This document shows, one piece after another, positions 17,459 through 25,902 of a stretch of DNA of 64,000 bases. The DNA comes from Thermodesulfobacterium sp. TA1 (GTDB lineage Bacteria > Desulfobacterota > Thermodesulfobacteria > Thermodesulfobacteriales > Thermodesulfobacteriaceae), in the NCBI RefSeq assembly GCF_008630935.1, contig NZ_CP043908.1, forward strand, positions 1,240,001-1,304,000. Direction: 5' to 3'. Every line of letters starts with the position of its first letter. Within the stretch, counting starts at the first letter, position 1. A program made the translations under genes and the position numbers. The notes beneath the pieces were generated by a model. That model was not told the DNA's origin, made no database searches, and saw nothing but the letters and a program-made list of their open reading frames with translations.

Positions 17459-17989
17459 ATGTTTACTAGAAGGACTTTTCTTAAAACTTTAGGATTGTTT
17501 TTAGTAAAACCTGTCTTATCTTTTGGGGATCTTTGGCTGTTTCCGGAAAGAACTCTTAAGGTTTACAATATACATACTAAAGAAGCGATTGAAGCCACTT
17601 ACTGGATTAACGGAGATTATCGGGGAAAAGAGGTCTCGCTTCTTTTTTATATTTTTAGGGATCACCGGACCGGAGAGGTTTATCCTATAGACATAAAGCT
17701 TTTTGACCTTTTGTTTTTAATAACTCAAAACCTTGAGATTGATACTCCCATATGTTTAGTTTCAGGCTATAGGGCTCCCGAAACCAACGAATTTTTAAGA
17801 AAAACCACTTCAGGGGTGGTTCAGAACAGCCTACATACGGTAGGAAAAGCGGTGGACTGCTTTCTACCGGAGATACCTTTAGAAAATATAGTAAAGGTTG
17901 CTTTAAACCTGGGGTTAGGAGGGGTAGGATATTATCCTGGAAGGTTTGTCCATTTAGACATAGGAAGACCAAGATTTTGGATAGGATAG
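17459..17989 (+). CDS. DUF882/YcbK-type peptidase (M15 family), Tat-exported
   Basis: The 176-residue protein begins MFTRRTFLKTLGL, a twin-arginine signal. The mature part matches the YcbK/DUF882 family of M15-like peptidases, with the zinc residues visible in SLHTVGKAVD (His and Asp) and the last histidine in VHLDIG. Substrate-side motif GYRAPETNE is present. It follows the L,D-transpeptidase by 7 bases, the same pairing as ycbB-ycbK in enterobacteria, which supports a role in peptidoglycan. Enzyme activity is inferred. Confidence 0.88.
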   Translation: MFTRRTFLKTLGLFLVKPVLSFGDLWLFPERTLKVYNIHTKEAIEATYWINGDYRGKEVSLLFYIFRDHRTGEVYPIDIKLFDLLFLITQNLEIDTPICLVSGYRAPETNEFLRKTTSGVVQNSLHTVGKAVDCFLPEIPLENIVKVALNLGLGGVGYYPGRFVHLDIGRPRFWIG

Positions 17990-17995
17990 AAGCCG

Positions 17996-18023
17996 TTGAC
18001 CTAAAGGAAATAATGATTAAACT
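17996..18023 (+). promoter_or_regulatory. Weak candidate promoter before ffh
   Basis: TTGACC, 16 bases, then TAAACT, about 40 bases before the ffh ATG. The -10 is poor. It is offered because the following five-gene run needs a start nearby. Confidence 0.35.
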
Positions 18024-18066
18024 TTAAAAACATATCAAAACATTGTTAAAAAAAGAGGGGTAGAAG

Positions 18067-19395
18067 ATGCTTGAAGGATTAAGTCAAAGGTTGGAAGAGG
18101 CTTTAAATAAGTTTAAAGATAAAGGAAAACTTAGTCCTGATGAGATAAAAAAAGGATTGAGAGAAATACGTCTGGCTTTGCTTGAGGCAGACGTTAATTA
18201 TAAGGTAGTAAAAGATTTTATAGGAAGGGTTGAGGCAAGGTGTCTTTCTTCTGAGGTAACCGAAAGTCTTACCCCCTTTCAGCAAGTGGTAAAAATCGTT
18301 TATGAAGAACTGGTTAAAACCCTTGGAGAAGAGGCCAAAGGGCTTGACCTTGGCGGACCTAAGCCAGCCAGAATTTTACTGGCTGGTCTTCAAGGTTCTG
18401 GAAAAACTACCACCGCGGCTAAACTAGCAAGATATTTAAAAAAGAAAGGCCATCACCCTTTACTTGTGTCTGCTGACATTTATCGTCCTGCAGCTATAGA
18501 GCAACTTAAGGTCCTTTCTCAAAAGATAGAAGTACCTTTTTATGAAGCCAAACCTGGGGAAACACCTATAGAAATCGTCAAAAATGCCATAGAAATGGCT
18601 AAAAAAGAAGGAAGAGATGTAGTCATTATAGATACGGCTGGTAGATTGCATATAGACGAAAGATTGATGGAAGAGTTGATCGAGCTTAAAAAAGCCTTTA
18701 ATCCTTCAGAGGTGCTATTGGTAGCTGACGCTATGATGGGACAAGATGCGGTAAACGTTGCTAAAACTTTTCAAGAAAAGGTAGGGGTAACAGGTATTAT
18801 TCTTACCAAGATGGAAGGAGACGCAAGAGGTGGTGCTGCTCTTTCTATAAAGGAAATAACCGGTTGTCCTATCAAATTTTTGGGAGTAGGAGAAAAAGTA
18901 GATGCCTTAGAGGTCTTTCATCCTGAAAGGCTTGCAGGTAGGATCCTTGGAATGGGAGATGTTCTAACCTTAATAGAAAAAGCTCAGGAAACCTTTGACC
19001 TTAAGAAGGCTAAGGAGCTTGAAAAGAAAATTAAAAAACTTGAGTTTGATTTAGAAGACCTAAGAGAACAACTTAGGCAGATTAAAAAATTAGGCTCTGT
19101 GAGAGATATCCTTGGCTTTTTACCAGGGGTTGGTAAAAAATTAAACCAGCTTGAGTTTGACGAAAAAGAGATTTTAAGGATGGAAGCCATCATCAACTCT
19201 ATGACTAAACAAGAAAGAAAAAATCCTAAAATTATCAATGCAAGCAGAAAAAGAAGAATAGCCAAAGGTAGTGGAACCACCGTCCAAGACGTAAACAAAC
19301 TGCTAAGAAGTTATGAAGAAATGCTTAAACTTTTAAAACAAATGAAAACACCAGGAAGATTGCAGCAAGTCTTTAGAAGAATGTTTGGGGCTTAA
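18067..19395 (+). CDS. ffh: Signal recognition particle protein Ffh
   Basis: Ffh binds SRP RNA and signal sequences to bring membrane proteins to the translocon. The N domain covers about residues 1-95, and the GTPase domain has GLQGSGKTTTAAKLARYLKK (from about 107), DTAGRLHID and TKMEGDARGGAA. The methionine-rich M domain follows with the RNA-binding segment near SMTKQERKNP and RKRRIAKGSGTTVQDVN. Length (442) is standard. It heads ffh-rpsP-khpA-rimM-trmD, a common arrangement. No SRP RNA gene is visible nearby. Confidence 0.97.
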   Translation: MLEGLSQRLEEALNKFKDKGKLSPDEIKKGLREIRLALLEADVNYKVVKDFIGRVEARCLSSEVTESLTPFQQVVKIVYEELVKTLGEEAKGLDLGGPKPARILLAGLQGSGKTTTAAKLARYLKKKGHHPLLVSADIYRPAAIEQLKVLSQKIEVPFYEAKPGETPIEIVKNAIEMAKKEGRDVVIIDTAGRLHIDERLMEELIELKKAFNPSEVLLVADAMMGQDAVNVAKTFQEKVGVTGIILTKMEGDARGGAALSIKEITGCPIKFLGVGEKVDALEVFHPERLAGRILGMGDVLTLIEKAQETFDLKKAKELEKKIKKLEFDLEDLREQLRQIKKLGSVRDILGFLPGVGKKLNQLEFDEKEILRMEAIINSMTKQERKNPKIINASRKRRIAKGSGTTVQDVNKLLRSYEEMLKLLKQMKTPGRLQQVFRRMFGA

Positions 19396-19400
19396 AACAA

Positions 19401-19428
19401 TTGTAAAAAATAAAATAGGTGTTAAAAT
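19401..19428 (+). promoter_or_regulatory. Candidate promoter before rpsP
   Basis: TTGTAA (19401-19406), 16 bases, TAAAAT (19423-19428) lies in the 70-base gap after ffh and could give extra transcription of the ribosomal and tRNA-modification genes. Confidence 0.45.
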
Positions 19429-19465
19429 ATTAAAGCTAAAAATTTTTTAAGGAGGTAGGGGAAAA

Positions 19466-19717
19466 GTGCCAGTCAGGATAAGACTTATGAGATTTGGAAG
19501 AAAAAAGAAGCCTTTTTATAGGGTAGTGGCAGCAGACTCTCGTTCTCCCAGAGACGGAAAGTTTTTAGACATCTTGGGATATTATGACCCTTTAAAACAA
19601 CCTTATGAGTTTAAAATAAACGAAGAAAAGGTTAAAACTTGGCTTGAAAGAGGAGCTGAACCTACAGAGACGGTAAGAGCCCTTCTGAAGAGGATAGGGA
19701 TAAAGGTAGACAAATAA
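19466..19717 (+). CDS. rpsP: 30S ribosomal protein S16
   Basis: S16 is a small-subunit protein needed for 30S assembly. The GTG start is set by a strong AAGGAGGT ribosome site 9 bases upstream and by the universal opening MPVRIRLMRFGRKKKPFYRVV. The RSPRDGKFLDILGYYDP segment is also typical. The length is 83 residues. khpA follows 39 bases later. Confidence 0.97.
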   Translation: MPVRIRLMRFGRKKKPFYRVVAADSRSPRDGKFLDILGYYDPLKQPYEFKINEEKVKTWLERGAEPTETVRALLKRIGIKVDK

Positions 19718-19756
19718 CGCGCAAATCCAAACTGCTAGGAGATAGGAGGGTAGAAG

Positions 19757-19996
19757 ATGAGCAAACTCAAAGATTTAGTGGAGAACATCGCTAAAGTGCT
19801 GGTTGATAAGCCAGAGTCAGTTCAGATTAACGAAATAGAAGGGGAACAAACCTCTGTTATTGAATTAAGGGTTGCCAAAGAAGACCTTGGTAAAATCATA
19901 GGCAAAGAGGGTCGCACTGCTAAAGCTATTAGAACCATCTTAGGGGCTGCAGGCAGTAAACTTCGTAAAAGAGTTGTGTTAGAAATCATCGAATAG
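19757..19996 (+). CDS. khpA: KH-domain RNA-binding protein KhpA (YlqC)
   Basis: A single KH domain of 79 residues with the RNA-binding GxxG loop in [16 protein letters not shown]. The KhpA family acts with KhpB on small RNAs and cell elongation in Firmicutes, and its role here is inferred. The position between rpsP and rimM is the conserved one. The stop TAG shares a base with the rimM GTG start. Confidence 0.93.
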   Translation: MSKLKDLVENIAKVLVDKPESVQINEIEGEQTSVIELRVAKEDLGKIIGKEGRTAKAIRTILGAAGSKLRKRVVLEIIE

Positions 19997-20511
19997 TGAA
20001 AGTCCCCTTTGCTAAAATCTTAAACACCCATGGACTTAAGGGAGAGGTAAAAGTCTCTCCCTTGGTCTTATCTTCTGAGCTTATTTTTCAAATTGAAAAA
20101 TTCTATTTATCTGAAGCTTCTTATGAAGAACTATGGGTCGAATCTATTAAAAAAGGTCCTGGTTTTAATGTTTTTATAGTAAAGTTTAAAGACATAGACT
20201 ATGAAAAAGCAAAAACCCTTACCAACCAAAAGCTTTATGTAAGTTTAGAAGACTTGCCTCAACCTTTAGAAGACGAATTTTATTATTATCAGATTGAAGG
20301 TTTTTCAGTAAAAGATCTTTCAGGTAAGGTTTGGGGTAAAGTAAAAGAAGTTATGCCGATGGGAGAATATGACCTTTTGTTGGTCAAAACTAAAGAAGGT
20401 TTTGAATTTTATGTGCCTCTGGTGGGAGAATATGTAATAGAACTAGACTTTTCTAACCAAAGTATCTTGGTGCAAAACATAGAAGATTTGGTAGAAGCTC
20501 AAAAACCTTAG
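19996..20511 (+). CDS. rimM: 16S rRNA processing protein RimM
   Basis: RimM binds S19 and helps mature the 30S head. The 171-residue protein has the N-terminal barrel opening FAKILNTHGLKGEVKV and a PRC-barrel C-terminal half (DEFYYYQIEGFSV, then VPLVGEYV). The GTG start overlaps the khpA stop by one base, so the two are probably translated together. Its order between khpA and trmD is standard. Confidence 0.95.
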   Translation: MKVPFAKILNTHGLKGEVKVSPLVLSSELIFQIEKFYLSEASYEELWVESIKKGPGFNVFIVKFKDIDYEKAKTLTNQKLYVSLEDLPQPLEDEFYYYQIEGFSVKDLSGKVWGKVKEVMPMGEYDLLLVKTKEGFEFYVPLVGEYVIELDFSNQSILVQNIEDLVEAQKP

Positions 20512-20526
20512 TTTTTAATAATAATC

Positions 20527-21834
20527 ATGAGAATAGACATCATTACCATCTTTCCCGAATATTTTGAAAGCCCTTTAAAAGTTGGTCTTTTAGGAAAGGC
20601 TTTAAAAAAAGGACTTTTAGAGGTTAACCTGTTTAACTTACGAGATTTTTGTCAAGACAAACATCGTGTGGTTGACGACGAACCCTTTGGTGGTGGAGAG
20701 GGAATGGTTTTTAAACCAGAGCCTCTTTACCGAGCTATAAATTTTCTTAAAGAAAAAAGTCCTAATCCTTGGGTGATTTATCTCTCTCCACAAGGAGAAT
20801 TGTTAAACCAAAAAATAGCCGAAGACCTTGCTCGGAAAAAACATTTAATACTTGTTTGTGGAAGGTATGAAGGGATAGATGAAAGGATAAAAGACTGCTT
20901 GGTAGACCAAGAAATCTCTATAGGAGATTATGTGGTTTTTGGCGGTGAAGTAGCAAGTTTAGTCTTAATTGAATGTGTAGCCAGGCTAATACCGGGAGTG
21001 GTAGGGAAAAAAGACTCGGTAGAAAGAGAATCTTTTTCTTCTGGACTTTTAAAATATCCCTGTTATACCAGGCCAAGTGAGTTTATGGGGTTAAAGGTCC
21101 CAGAAGTACTTCTAAGCGGAAACCATGCAGCCATAGAAGCCTATAGAAGACAAAAATCTTTAGAATTGACCCTTAAAAAAAGACCTCAGCTTTTAAAAGA
21201 GGCTCAACTTTCAAAAGAAGACTTGCAATTTCTGGCTGAGCTTTTAAAAAAACAAAGGGTATATCTCTTTCTTCTTCATTATCCTGTTTATAATAAAAGA
21301 AAAGAAGTTGTAGCCTCAGCTGTCGCTAACATTGACCTTCACGATTTAGCAAGACTTGGAAGAACCTATGGATTAAGGGGAATTTACTTAGTCCAACCCC
21401 TTGAAGACCAAAGACAATTAGCTCAAGAGCTTTTAACTTTTTGGCTTGAAGGTGGAGGTGCTAACTATAACCCTCTACGCAAAGAGGCTTTAAAACTATT
21501 AAAAATTTTTTCAACCTTCGAAGAAGCTTTGACTAACGTCCAAGAAATAGAAGGAGAAAAACCTTTATTAGTAGGAACTGATGCTTCACCTAAAAGGAAC
21601 CCCATCTCGTTTGAAGAACTAAGAAATTTTTTATGGGAAAAACCGATAATTATCGTTTTAGGAACAGCCTGGGGCCTCACAGAGGAATTTTTAGAAAAAT
21701 GTGATTATTTCTTAGAACCTATTTGGGGTAGACTTGACCCTTACAACCATCTTTCTGTACGTTCTGCAGCCTCTATCATCATCGATCGCATGTTGGGTTA
21801 TTATAGCTTTTATAGAAAATTTTTATCAAAATGA
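20527..21834 (+). CDS. trmD: tRNA (guanine-37-N1)-methyltransferase TrmD fused to a second RNA-methyltransferase-like domain
   Basis: Residues 1 to about 235 are TrmD, which methylates G37 of tRNAs to prevent frameshifting. The trefoil-knot motifs VVDDEPFGGGEGMV, LVCGRYEGIDERI and SIGDYVVFGGEVA are intact. The protein does not end there: residues about 245-435 form another domain (VYLFLLHYPVYNKRKEVV, then AVANIDLHDLARLGRTYG, then FLEPIWGRLDPYNHLSVRSA) that resembles the SAM-dependent RNA methyltransferase family PF09936. That fusion is known in some deltaproteobacteria and as a separate protein in Thermotoga. The second domain's target is unknown to me. rplS, the usual next gene, is absent here. 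Confidence 0.92.
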   Translation: MRIDIITIFPEYFESPLKVGLLGKALKKGLLEVNLFNLRDFCQDKHRVVDDEPFGGGEGMVFKPEPLYRAINFLKEKSPNPWVIYLSPQGELLNQKIAEDLARKKHLILVCGRYEGIDERIKDCLVDQEISIGDYVVFGGEVASLVLIECVARLIPGVVGKKDSVERESFSSGLLKYPCYTRPSEFMGLKVPEVLLSGNHAAIEAYRRQKSLELTLKKRPQLLKEAQLSKEDLQFLAELLKKQRVYLFLLHYPVYNKRKEVVASAVANIDLHDLARLGRTYGLRGIYLVQPLEDQRQLAQELLTFWLEGGGANYNPLRKEALKLLKIFSTFEEALTNVQEIEGEKPLLVGTDASPKRNPISFEELRNFLWEKPIIIVLGTAWGLTEEFLEKCDYFLEPIWGRLDPYNHLSVRSAASIIIDRMLGYYSFYRKFLSK

Positions 21835-21931
21835 TTGATTTTTACCAAAAATAGATTATTTGTTTTTATTGAATTTTTTTTAAGAATGATGATGTCAATT
21901 ATAAACTTTAAAAATTATCTAGGAGGGACTT

Positions 21932-23386
21932 ATGAGAAAGATCAATAAAGTGTTGATAGCCAACCGGGGAGTTCCTGCAGTAAGGGTGATGAATACCTGC
22001 AGAGATAAAAAGATTAAAACTGTTGCTATCTATAGTACGCCTGACAGACTGGCCTACCATGTATTTTTAGCTGATGAAGCGGTACATATTGGAGAGGCAC
22101 CTCCTCATGATTCTTATTTAAACATGGAAAAAATTATAAAAGTTGCCTTAGAAACGAAATGTGATGCAATACATCCTGGATGGGGCTTTTTAGCAGAAAA
22201 CGCTGACTTTGCCGAACTGGTAGAACAGGCTGGCCTTGTATGGATAGGCCCTCCTCCTGAGGTCATAAGGCTTATGGGAGATAAAATCAGGGCAAAGAAG
22301 ATAGCCCAAAGGGCAAACGTGCCTACCATTCCCGGACTTTTAAACGTAAAAACAGTAGAAGACATTTTAAAATGGATGCAAGAAGACGAAGTAGATTTTC
22401 CCATCATGATAAAAGCCGCCTCTGGTGGTGGCGGAAAAGGAATGGTAAGGGTTGAAAGCGCAGAAGAATTACCTATAGCCCTTGAAAAGGCAAAATCGGA
22501 AGCTAAAAAAGCCTTTGGAGATGAGACCCTTTTAGTAGAAAAGTATATTAAAAGCGGTAGACATATAGAGGTCCAAGTTTGTGCCGACAAGCACGGACAT
22601 GTAGTACATCTTTTTGAAAGAGAATGCACCTTGCAAAGAAGAAATCAAAAAATCTTAGAAGAAGCACCTTCCCCAAGCATCTCCGATGACTTAAGACAAG
22701 AAATATGTTTTACAGCCGTAAGGTTGATGAGAGAAATAGGTTATCACTCAGTAGGAACGGTAGAATTTCTGTTAGACCCTAAAACCAACAAATTTTATTT
22801 TCTTGAGGTTAACACTAGGCTTCAAGTAGAGCATGGTGTTACTGAATTAATTACCGGACTTGATTTAGTAAGCCTGATGTTCTCTATCGCTGAAGGTCAT
22901 CCCCTTCCATTTGAACAAGACGACATACATCCTAACCGTCATGCCATAGAAGTAAGAATTAACGCCGAAGACCCTAAAACCTTTAATCCTTCTTTTGGTA
23001 CCATCACCAGACTTGAAATTCCTCAAGGTCCAGGGATAAGGGTTGCCTCTGGAGTTTATGAAGGAGCAGATGTTCCTCCCTATTACGACTCGCTTATCAT
23101 GTTGGTTATGTCAGCCGGGGCAGACAGAACAGAAGCTATCAGAGTAATGGACAGAGCTTTAAGCCGAGGATTAAGGGTAGAGGGAATAAAAACCATCGCC
23201 CCGTTGCTTTTAAGCATCATCAGACATCCTGACTTCATAGAAGGTAAATTTTCTACCAGGTTTATAGAGGAAAGGCACGAAGAGCTTCTTTCTATGGTAA
23301 AAGAAAAAACAGCAGACGATGAAGTTTTAAAAATTGCTAGGTATGTAGCAGAAATTTCAGCCTTAGGGCCTCAAGATTGGATGTAA
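21932..23386 (+). CDS. Biotin carboxylase subunit (PycA/AccC type)
   Basis: The enzyme carboxylates biotin with ATP and bicarbonate. The 484-residue ATP-grasp protein has KAASGGGGKGMV, ERECTLQRRNQKILEEAPS, FLEVNTRLQVEHGVTELITG and the Lys/Arg residues expected for catalysis. One departure is seen at the start: the usual IANRGEIA is IANRGVPA, so the conserved glutamate is replaced. The gene is 28 bases before the carboxyltransferase subunit, so the pair is taken as a two-subunit 2-oxoacid carboxylase, most simply pyruvate carboxylase. A strong AGGAGGG ribosome site precedes the ATG. Confidence 0.88.
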   Translation: MRKINKVLIANRGVPAVRVMNTCRDKKIKTVAIYSTPDRLAYHVFLADEAVHIGEAPPHDSYLNMEKIIKVALETKCDAIHPGWGFLAENADFAELVEQAGLVWIGPPPEVIRLMGDKIRAKKIAQRANVPTIPGLLNVKTVEDILKWMQEDEVDFPIMIKAASGGGGKGMVRVESAEELPIALEKAKSEAKKAFGDETLLVEKYIKSGRHIEVQVCADKHGHVVHLFERECTLQRRNQKILEEAPSPSISDDLRQEICFTAVRLMREIGYHSVGTVEFLLDPKTNKFYFLEVNTRLQVEHGVTELITGLDLVSLMFSIAEGHPLPFEQDDIHPNRHAIEVRINAEDPKTFNPSFGTITRLEIPQGPGIRVASGVYEGADVPPYYDSLIMLVMSAGADRTEAIRVMDRALSRGLRVEGIKTIAPLLLSIIRHPDFIEGKFSTRFIEERHEELLSMVKEKTADDEVLKIARYVAEISALGPQDWM

Positions 23387-23414
23387 AATTACATTCCACA
23401 CATGGGGGTAAAAA

Positions 23415-25484
23415 ATGGATTACGTGTTTGTAAAACCGGGGATGAGCCCAAGAGAGATAGTTCAAAAAGTAAGAGAATTGCCTGGAGTATGTTTTGTTTC
23501 TGTAGGAATGAGAGATGCAGGACAGTCTGACTATAAAAACAGATTAAGGATATATGACTTAAAAACTCTTGCTCCTTACTATAATGAAATGGGACTTTTT
23601 GCGGCAGAATGCCATGGAGGGGCAAGATGGCATGTAGGTATTATGAATAGAAGAGAAAGCCCTTTTGAAGAGATAGCCATTCTAAGAGAACTTATGCCTA
23701 ACGTCCTCTTACAAACCCTTATAAGAGAAACCAACATGTGGGGTTATAGACCTTATCCTAAAAACATCATAGAATATGTAGTAGAAGTAGTAGATATAGA
23801 TGTATGGAGGTGTTTTTCCTTCTTAAACGATATAAGAAACATGCGTCCTGTAGCTGAAGTGGTGATGAAAAGAGGGAGGCTCTTTGAACCTGCCATTTCC
23901 TACACAGTAGCCCCTTGGTTTGATACCAAGTATTACCTTAAGGTAGTAGATGAGATAGTAGACCTCTGCGGTGGGGTAGATGAAATAGTATTATGTATTA
24001 AAGACATGGCTGGAGTAGGAACAGTCTCTTCGATTACCGAGCTTATAGATGCCATAAAACAAAAATACCCTGATTTGGTAATCAACTACCATCGTCATAT
24101 CACCGACGGTCTTGCTATTCCTGTGCTTTTAGCCGCTGCTAAAGCAGGAGCTAAGATCATAGATGTAGAAGAGGATACTTTGGTAAGGTTTTACGGCCAT
24201 TCTCCTATCTTAGCGGTTGAGGCTATTTTCAGAGAAGAAGGTATTCCTGTCAACCTTAACAGAAAGGCTTCAGAACAAGCTGTAGAAAAAGTAAGAGAAT
24301 GGATAAGAGATTATGAATGGGCTGAATCTCCTTTCAAAGGTTTTGACCACATGGTCACCAGACATAAGATGCCAGGAGGAGCCTTCCCAAGCTCCTTTGA
24401 ACAGGCAGAAAAAGGGGGATTCCTAAACCTCATGCCTTATATCCTTCAAGTCATGTCCCTTTACAACCAAATAGTAAAATATTTTGATGTTACTCCAGGG
24501 TCACAAATCACTTGGGTAACCTGTAGCGGTATCGTTAACAGATACGCTAAAGAAATGGGAGAAGAAGGGGTTAAACACGTAATAAAACTTCTTAAAAAAT
24601 TTGTAGAAGAAAAGAACCAAGATTTTTCAGCGATGGAACCTTGGGAACAAGAAGAACTTTTACAATTGTTTAAACACGCTCCAGGAGACTTCAAAAATCT
24701 TATCCTTGGTCATTACGGAAGGATGCCCGTAGGTTGGCCTGCTGACTGGGTGTATAAAAGTACCTTTGGAGATGATTGGGAAAACAAAATAAAAGAGAGA
24801 AAAGAAACCTCACCTGTGGAGGCTATTCCTGACGAAGACATAGAAGCTTTAAGAAAAAATTTAGAAAATGAACTTGGGAGAAAGGCTACTGAAGAAGAGT
24901 TTATCCTATATCTGATGCACCCTAAAGATGCTTTAGATTTTATAAGATTTAGAGAAAAATACGGAGATGCTCCTTTAGTTCTTCCTACCAGAGTATGGAG
25001 AGAAGGGCTCAAAAAACCAGGAGATAAAGTTGAATTTATCTATGAAGGAAAACCCTATTGCATAGAATTAGTCTCTATAGGTGTCGAAAACGACGGTGTA
25101 ATACATGTAGTCTTAAAGGTAAACAATAAAACCAGGGTGTTTGAGGTGAAAACCCCAAGAGCTAAAAAAGAAGAGGTCAAAAAGGCAGTAAGACCTGATG
25201 AAATAGGAGCACCTATCAGCGGAACAGTTTGGAGGATAGGTAATCCAAAAAGAGGAACGCTTAAGGTAGGAGACATCGTCCATAAAGGAGAAGAAATCGC
25301 TAACTTAGAATCGATGAAAATGGAAAACCCTGTTTTAGCACCCTTTGACGCCCAAATCGTAGAAATTTGTGTGAAACTTAATCAAATGGTAGAAGAAGGG
25401 CAACTACTCTTTGTGCTTAAGCCCTTAGAAAACACTAATTCAGGAAATACAGGAGAGACCAACATAGAAAAATTGCCCCATTAG
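23415..25484 (+). CDS. Carboxyltransferase subunit with C-terminal biotin domain (PycB/OadA-like, divergent)
   Basis: The 689-residue protein has a TIM-barrel carboxyltransferase domain (about 20-300), a linker/PYC-OADA region, and a biotinyl domain with the biotin site ESMKMEN (Lys635). Expected metal ligands are present: Asp34 in RDAGQS, Lys196 in CIKDMAG (carbamylated in relatives), and His226/His228 in YHRH. Other landmarks differ from the usual pyruvate carboxylase/oxaloacetate decarboxylase pattern: ECHGGARWHV instead of E-WGGATFD, YHRHITDG instead of HTHDTSG, and FYGHSP where relatives have a catalytic threonine in G-TS-PP (His262 here). Pyruvate is the likeliest substrate, but another 2-oxoacid is possible. 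Confidence 0.8.
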   Translation: MDYVFVKPGMSPREIVQKVRELPGVCFVSVGMRDAGQSDYKNRLRIYDLKTLAPYYNEMGLFAAECHGGARWHVGIMNRRESPFEEIAILRELMPNVLLQTLIRETNMWGYRPYPKNIIEYVVEVVDIDVWRCFSFLNDIRNMRPVAEVVMKRGRLFEPAISYTVAPWFDTKYYLKVVDEIVDLCGGVDEIVLCIKDMAGVGTVSSITELIDAIKQKYPDLVINYHRHITDGLAIPVLLAAAKAGAKIIDVEEDTLVRFYGHSPILAVEAIFREEGIPVNLNRKASEQAVEKVREWIRDYEWAESPFKGFDHMVTRHKMPGGAFPSSFEQAEKGGFLNLMPYILQVMSLYNQIVKYFDVTPGSQITWVTCSGIVNRYAKEMGEEGVKHVIKLLKKFVEEKNQDFSAMEPWEQEELLQLFKHAPGDFKNLILGHYGRMPVGWPADWVYKSTFGDDWENKIKERKETSPVEAIPDEDIEALRKNLENELGRKATEEEFILYLMHPKDALDFIRFREKYGDAPLVLPTRVWREGLKKPGDKVEFIYEGKPYCIELVSIGVENDGVIHVVLKVNNKTRVFEVKTPRAKKEEVKKAVRPDEIGAPISGTVWRIGNPKRGTLKVGDIVHKGEEIANLESMKMENPVLAPFDAQIVEICVKLNQMVEEGQLLFVLKPLENTNSGNTGETNIEKLPH

Positions 25485-25487
25485 CCC

Positions 25488-25515
25488 TTGATTTTTAAGA
25501 CAAAAGTTTTATAAA
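25488..25515 (+). promoter_or_regulatory. Candidate promoter for the HIT gene
   Basis: TTGATT (25488-25493), 16 bases, TATAAA (25510-25515), followed about 25 bases later by an AGAGGGAGGG ribosome site. Confidence 0.45.
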
Positions 25516-25550
25516 TTTTTTTAAAAAACCCTTGTTTAGAGGGAGGGAAT

Positions 25551-25892
25551 ATGAGTTGTATTTTCTGTAAAATAGCTACTCAAGAGATACCTGCTAAGGT
25601 GGTGTATGAAGACGAAAAGGTGATAGCCTTTCATGACATCAACCCTCAAGCCCCTTATCATATATTAGTAATTCCAAAAAAACATCTTTCTACTTTGTTA
25701 GAACTCACCGAAGAGGATAAAGAACTGATAGGGCACATATATCTGGTTATCAATCAAATCGCTAAGGATTTAGGGTTTGCTGAAAGGGGATACAGGGTAG
25801 TAGTAAACTGTAAAGAAGAGGCAGGACAGACGGTGTTTCATCTGCATTTTCATGTGCTTGCCGGTAGAGGTATGGGTTGGCCTCCAGGATAA
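25551..25892 (+). CDS. HIT-family nucleotide-binding protein (HinT-like)
   Basis: Small hydrolase-fold protein of 113 residues with the histidine triad HLHFHVLAG near the C-terminus and the family start CIFCKIATQEIPAKVVYED. HinT relatives remove AMP from nucleoside phosphoramidates. Its cellular role here is unknown. A very strong AGAGGGAGGG ribosome site precedes the ATG. It ends 10 bases from the stop of metG on the other strand. Confidence 0.94.
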   Translation: MSCIFCKIATQEIPAKVVYEDEKVIAFHDINPQAPYHILVIPKKHLSTLLELTEEDKELIGHIYLVINQIAKDLGFAERGYRVVVNCKEEAGQTVFHLHFHVLAGRGMGWPPG

Positions 25893-25902
25893 TTTTAAAA
25901 AT

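Noticed and set aside
22114-22629. 171-codon open frame opposite the biotin carboxylase gene
   Set aside because: It lies entirely antisense to a gene with full family motifs and its composition (serine, phenylalanine, proline rich) is typical of a shadow frame.
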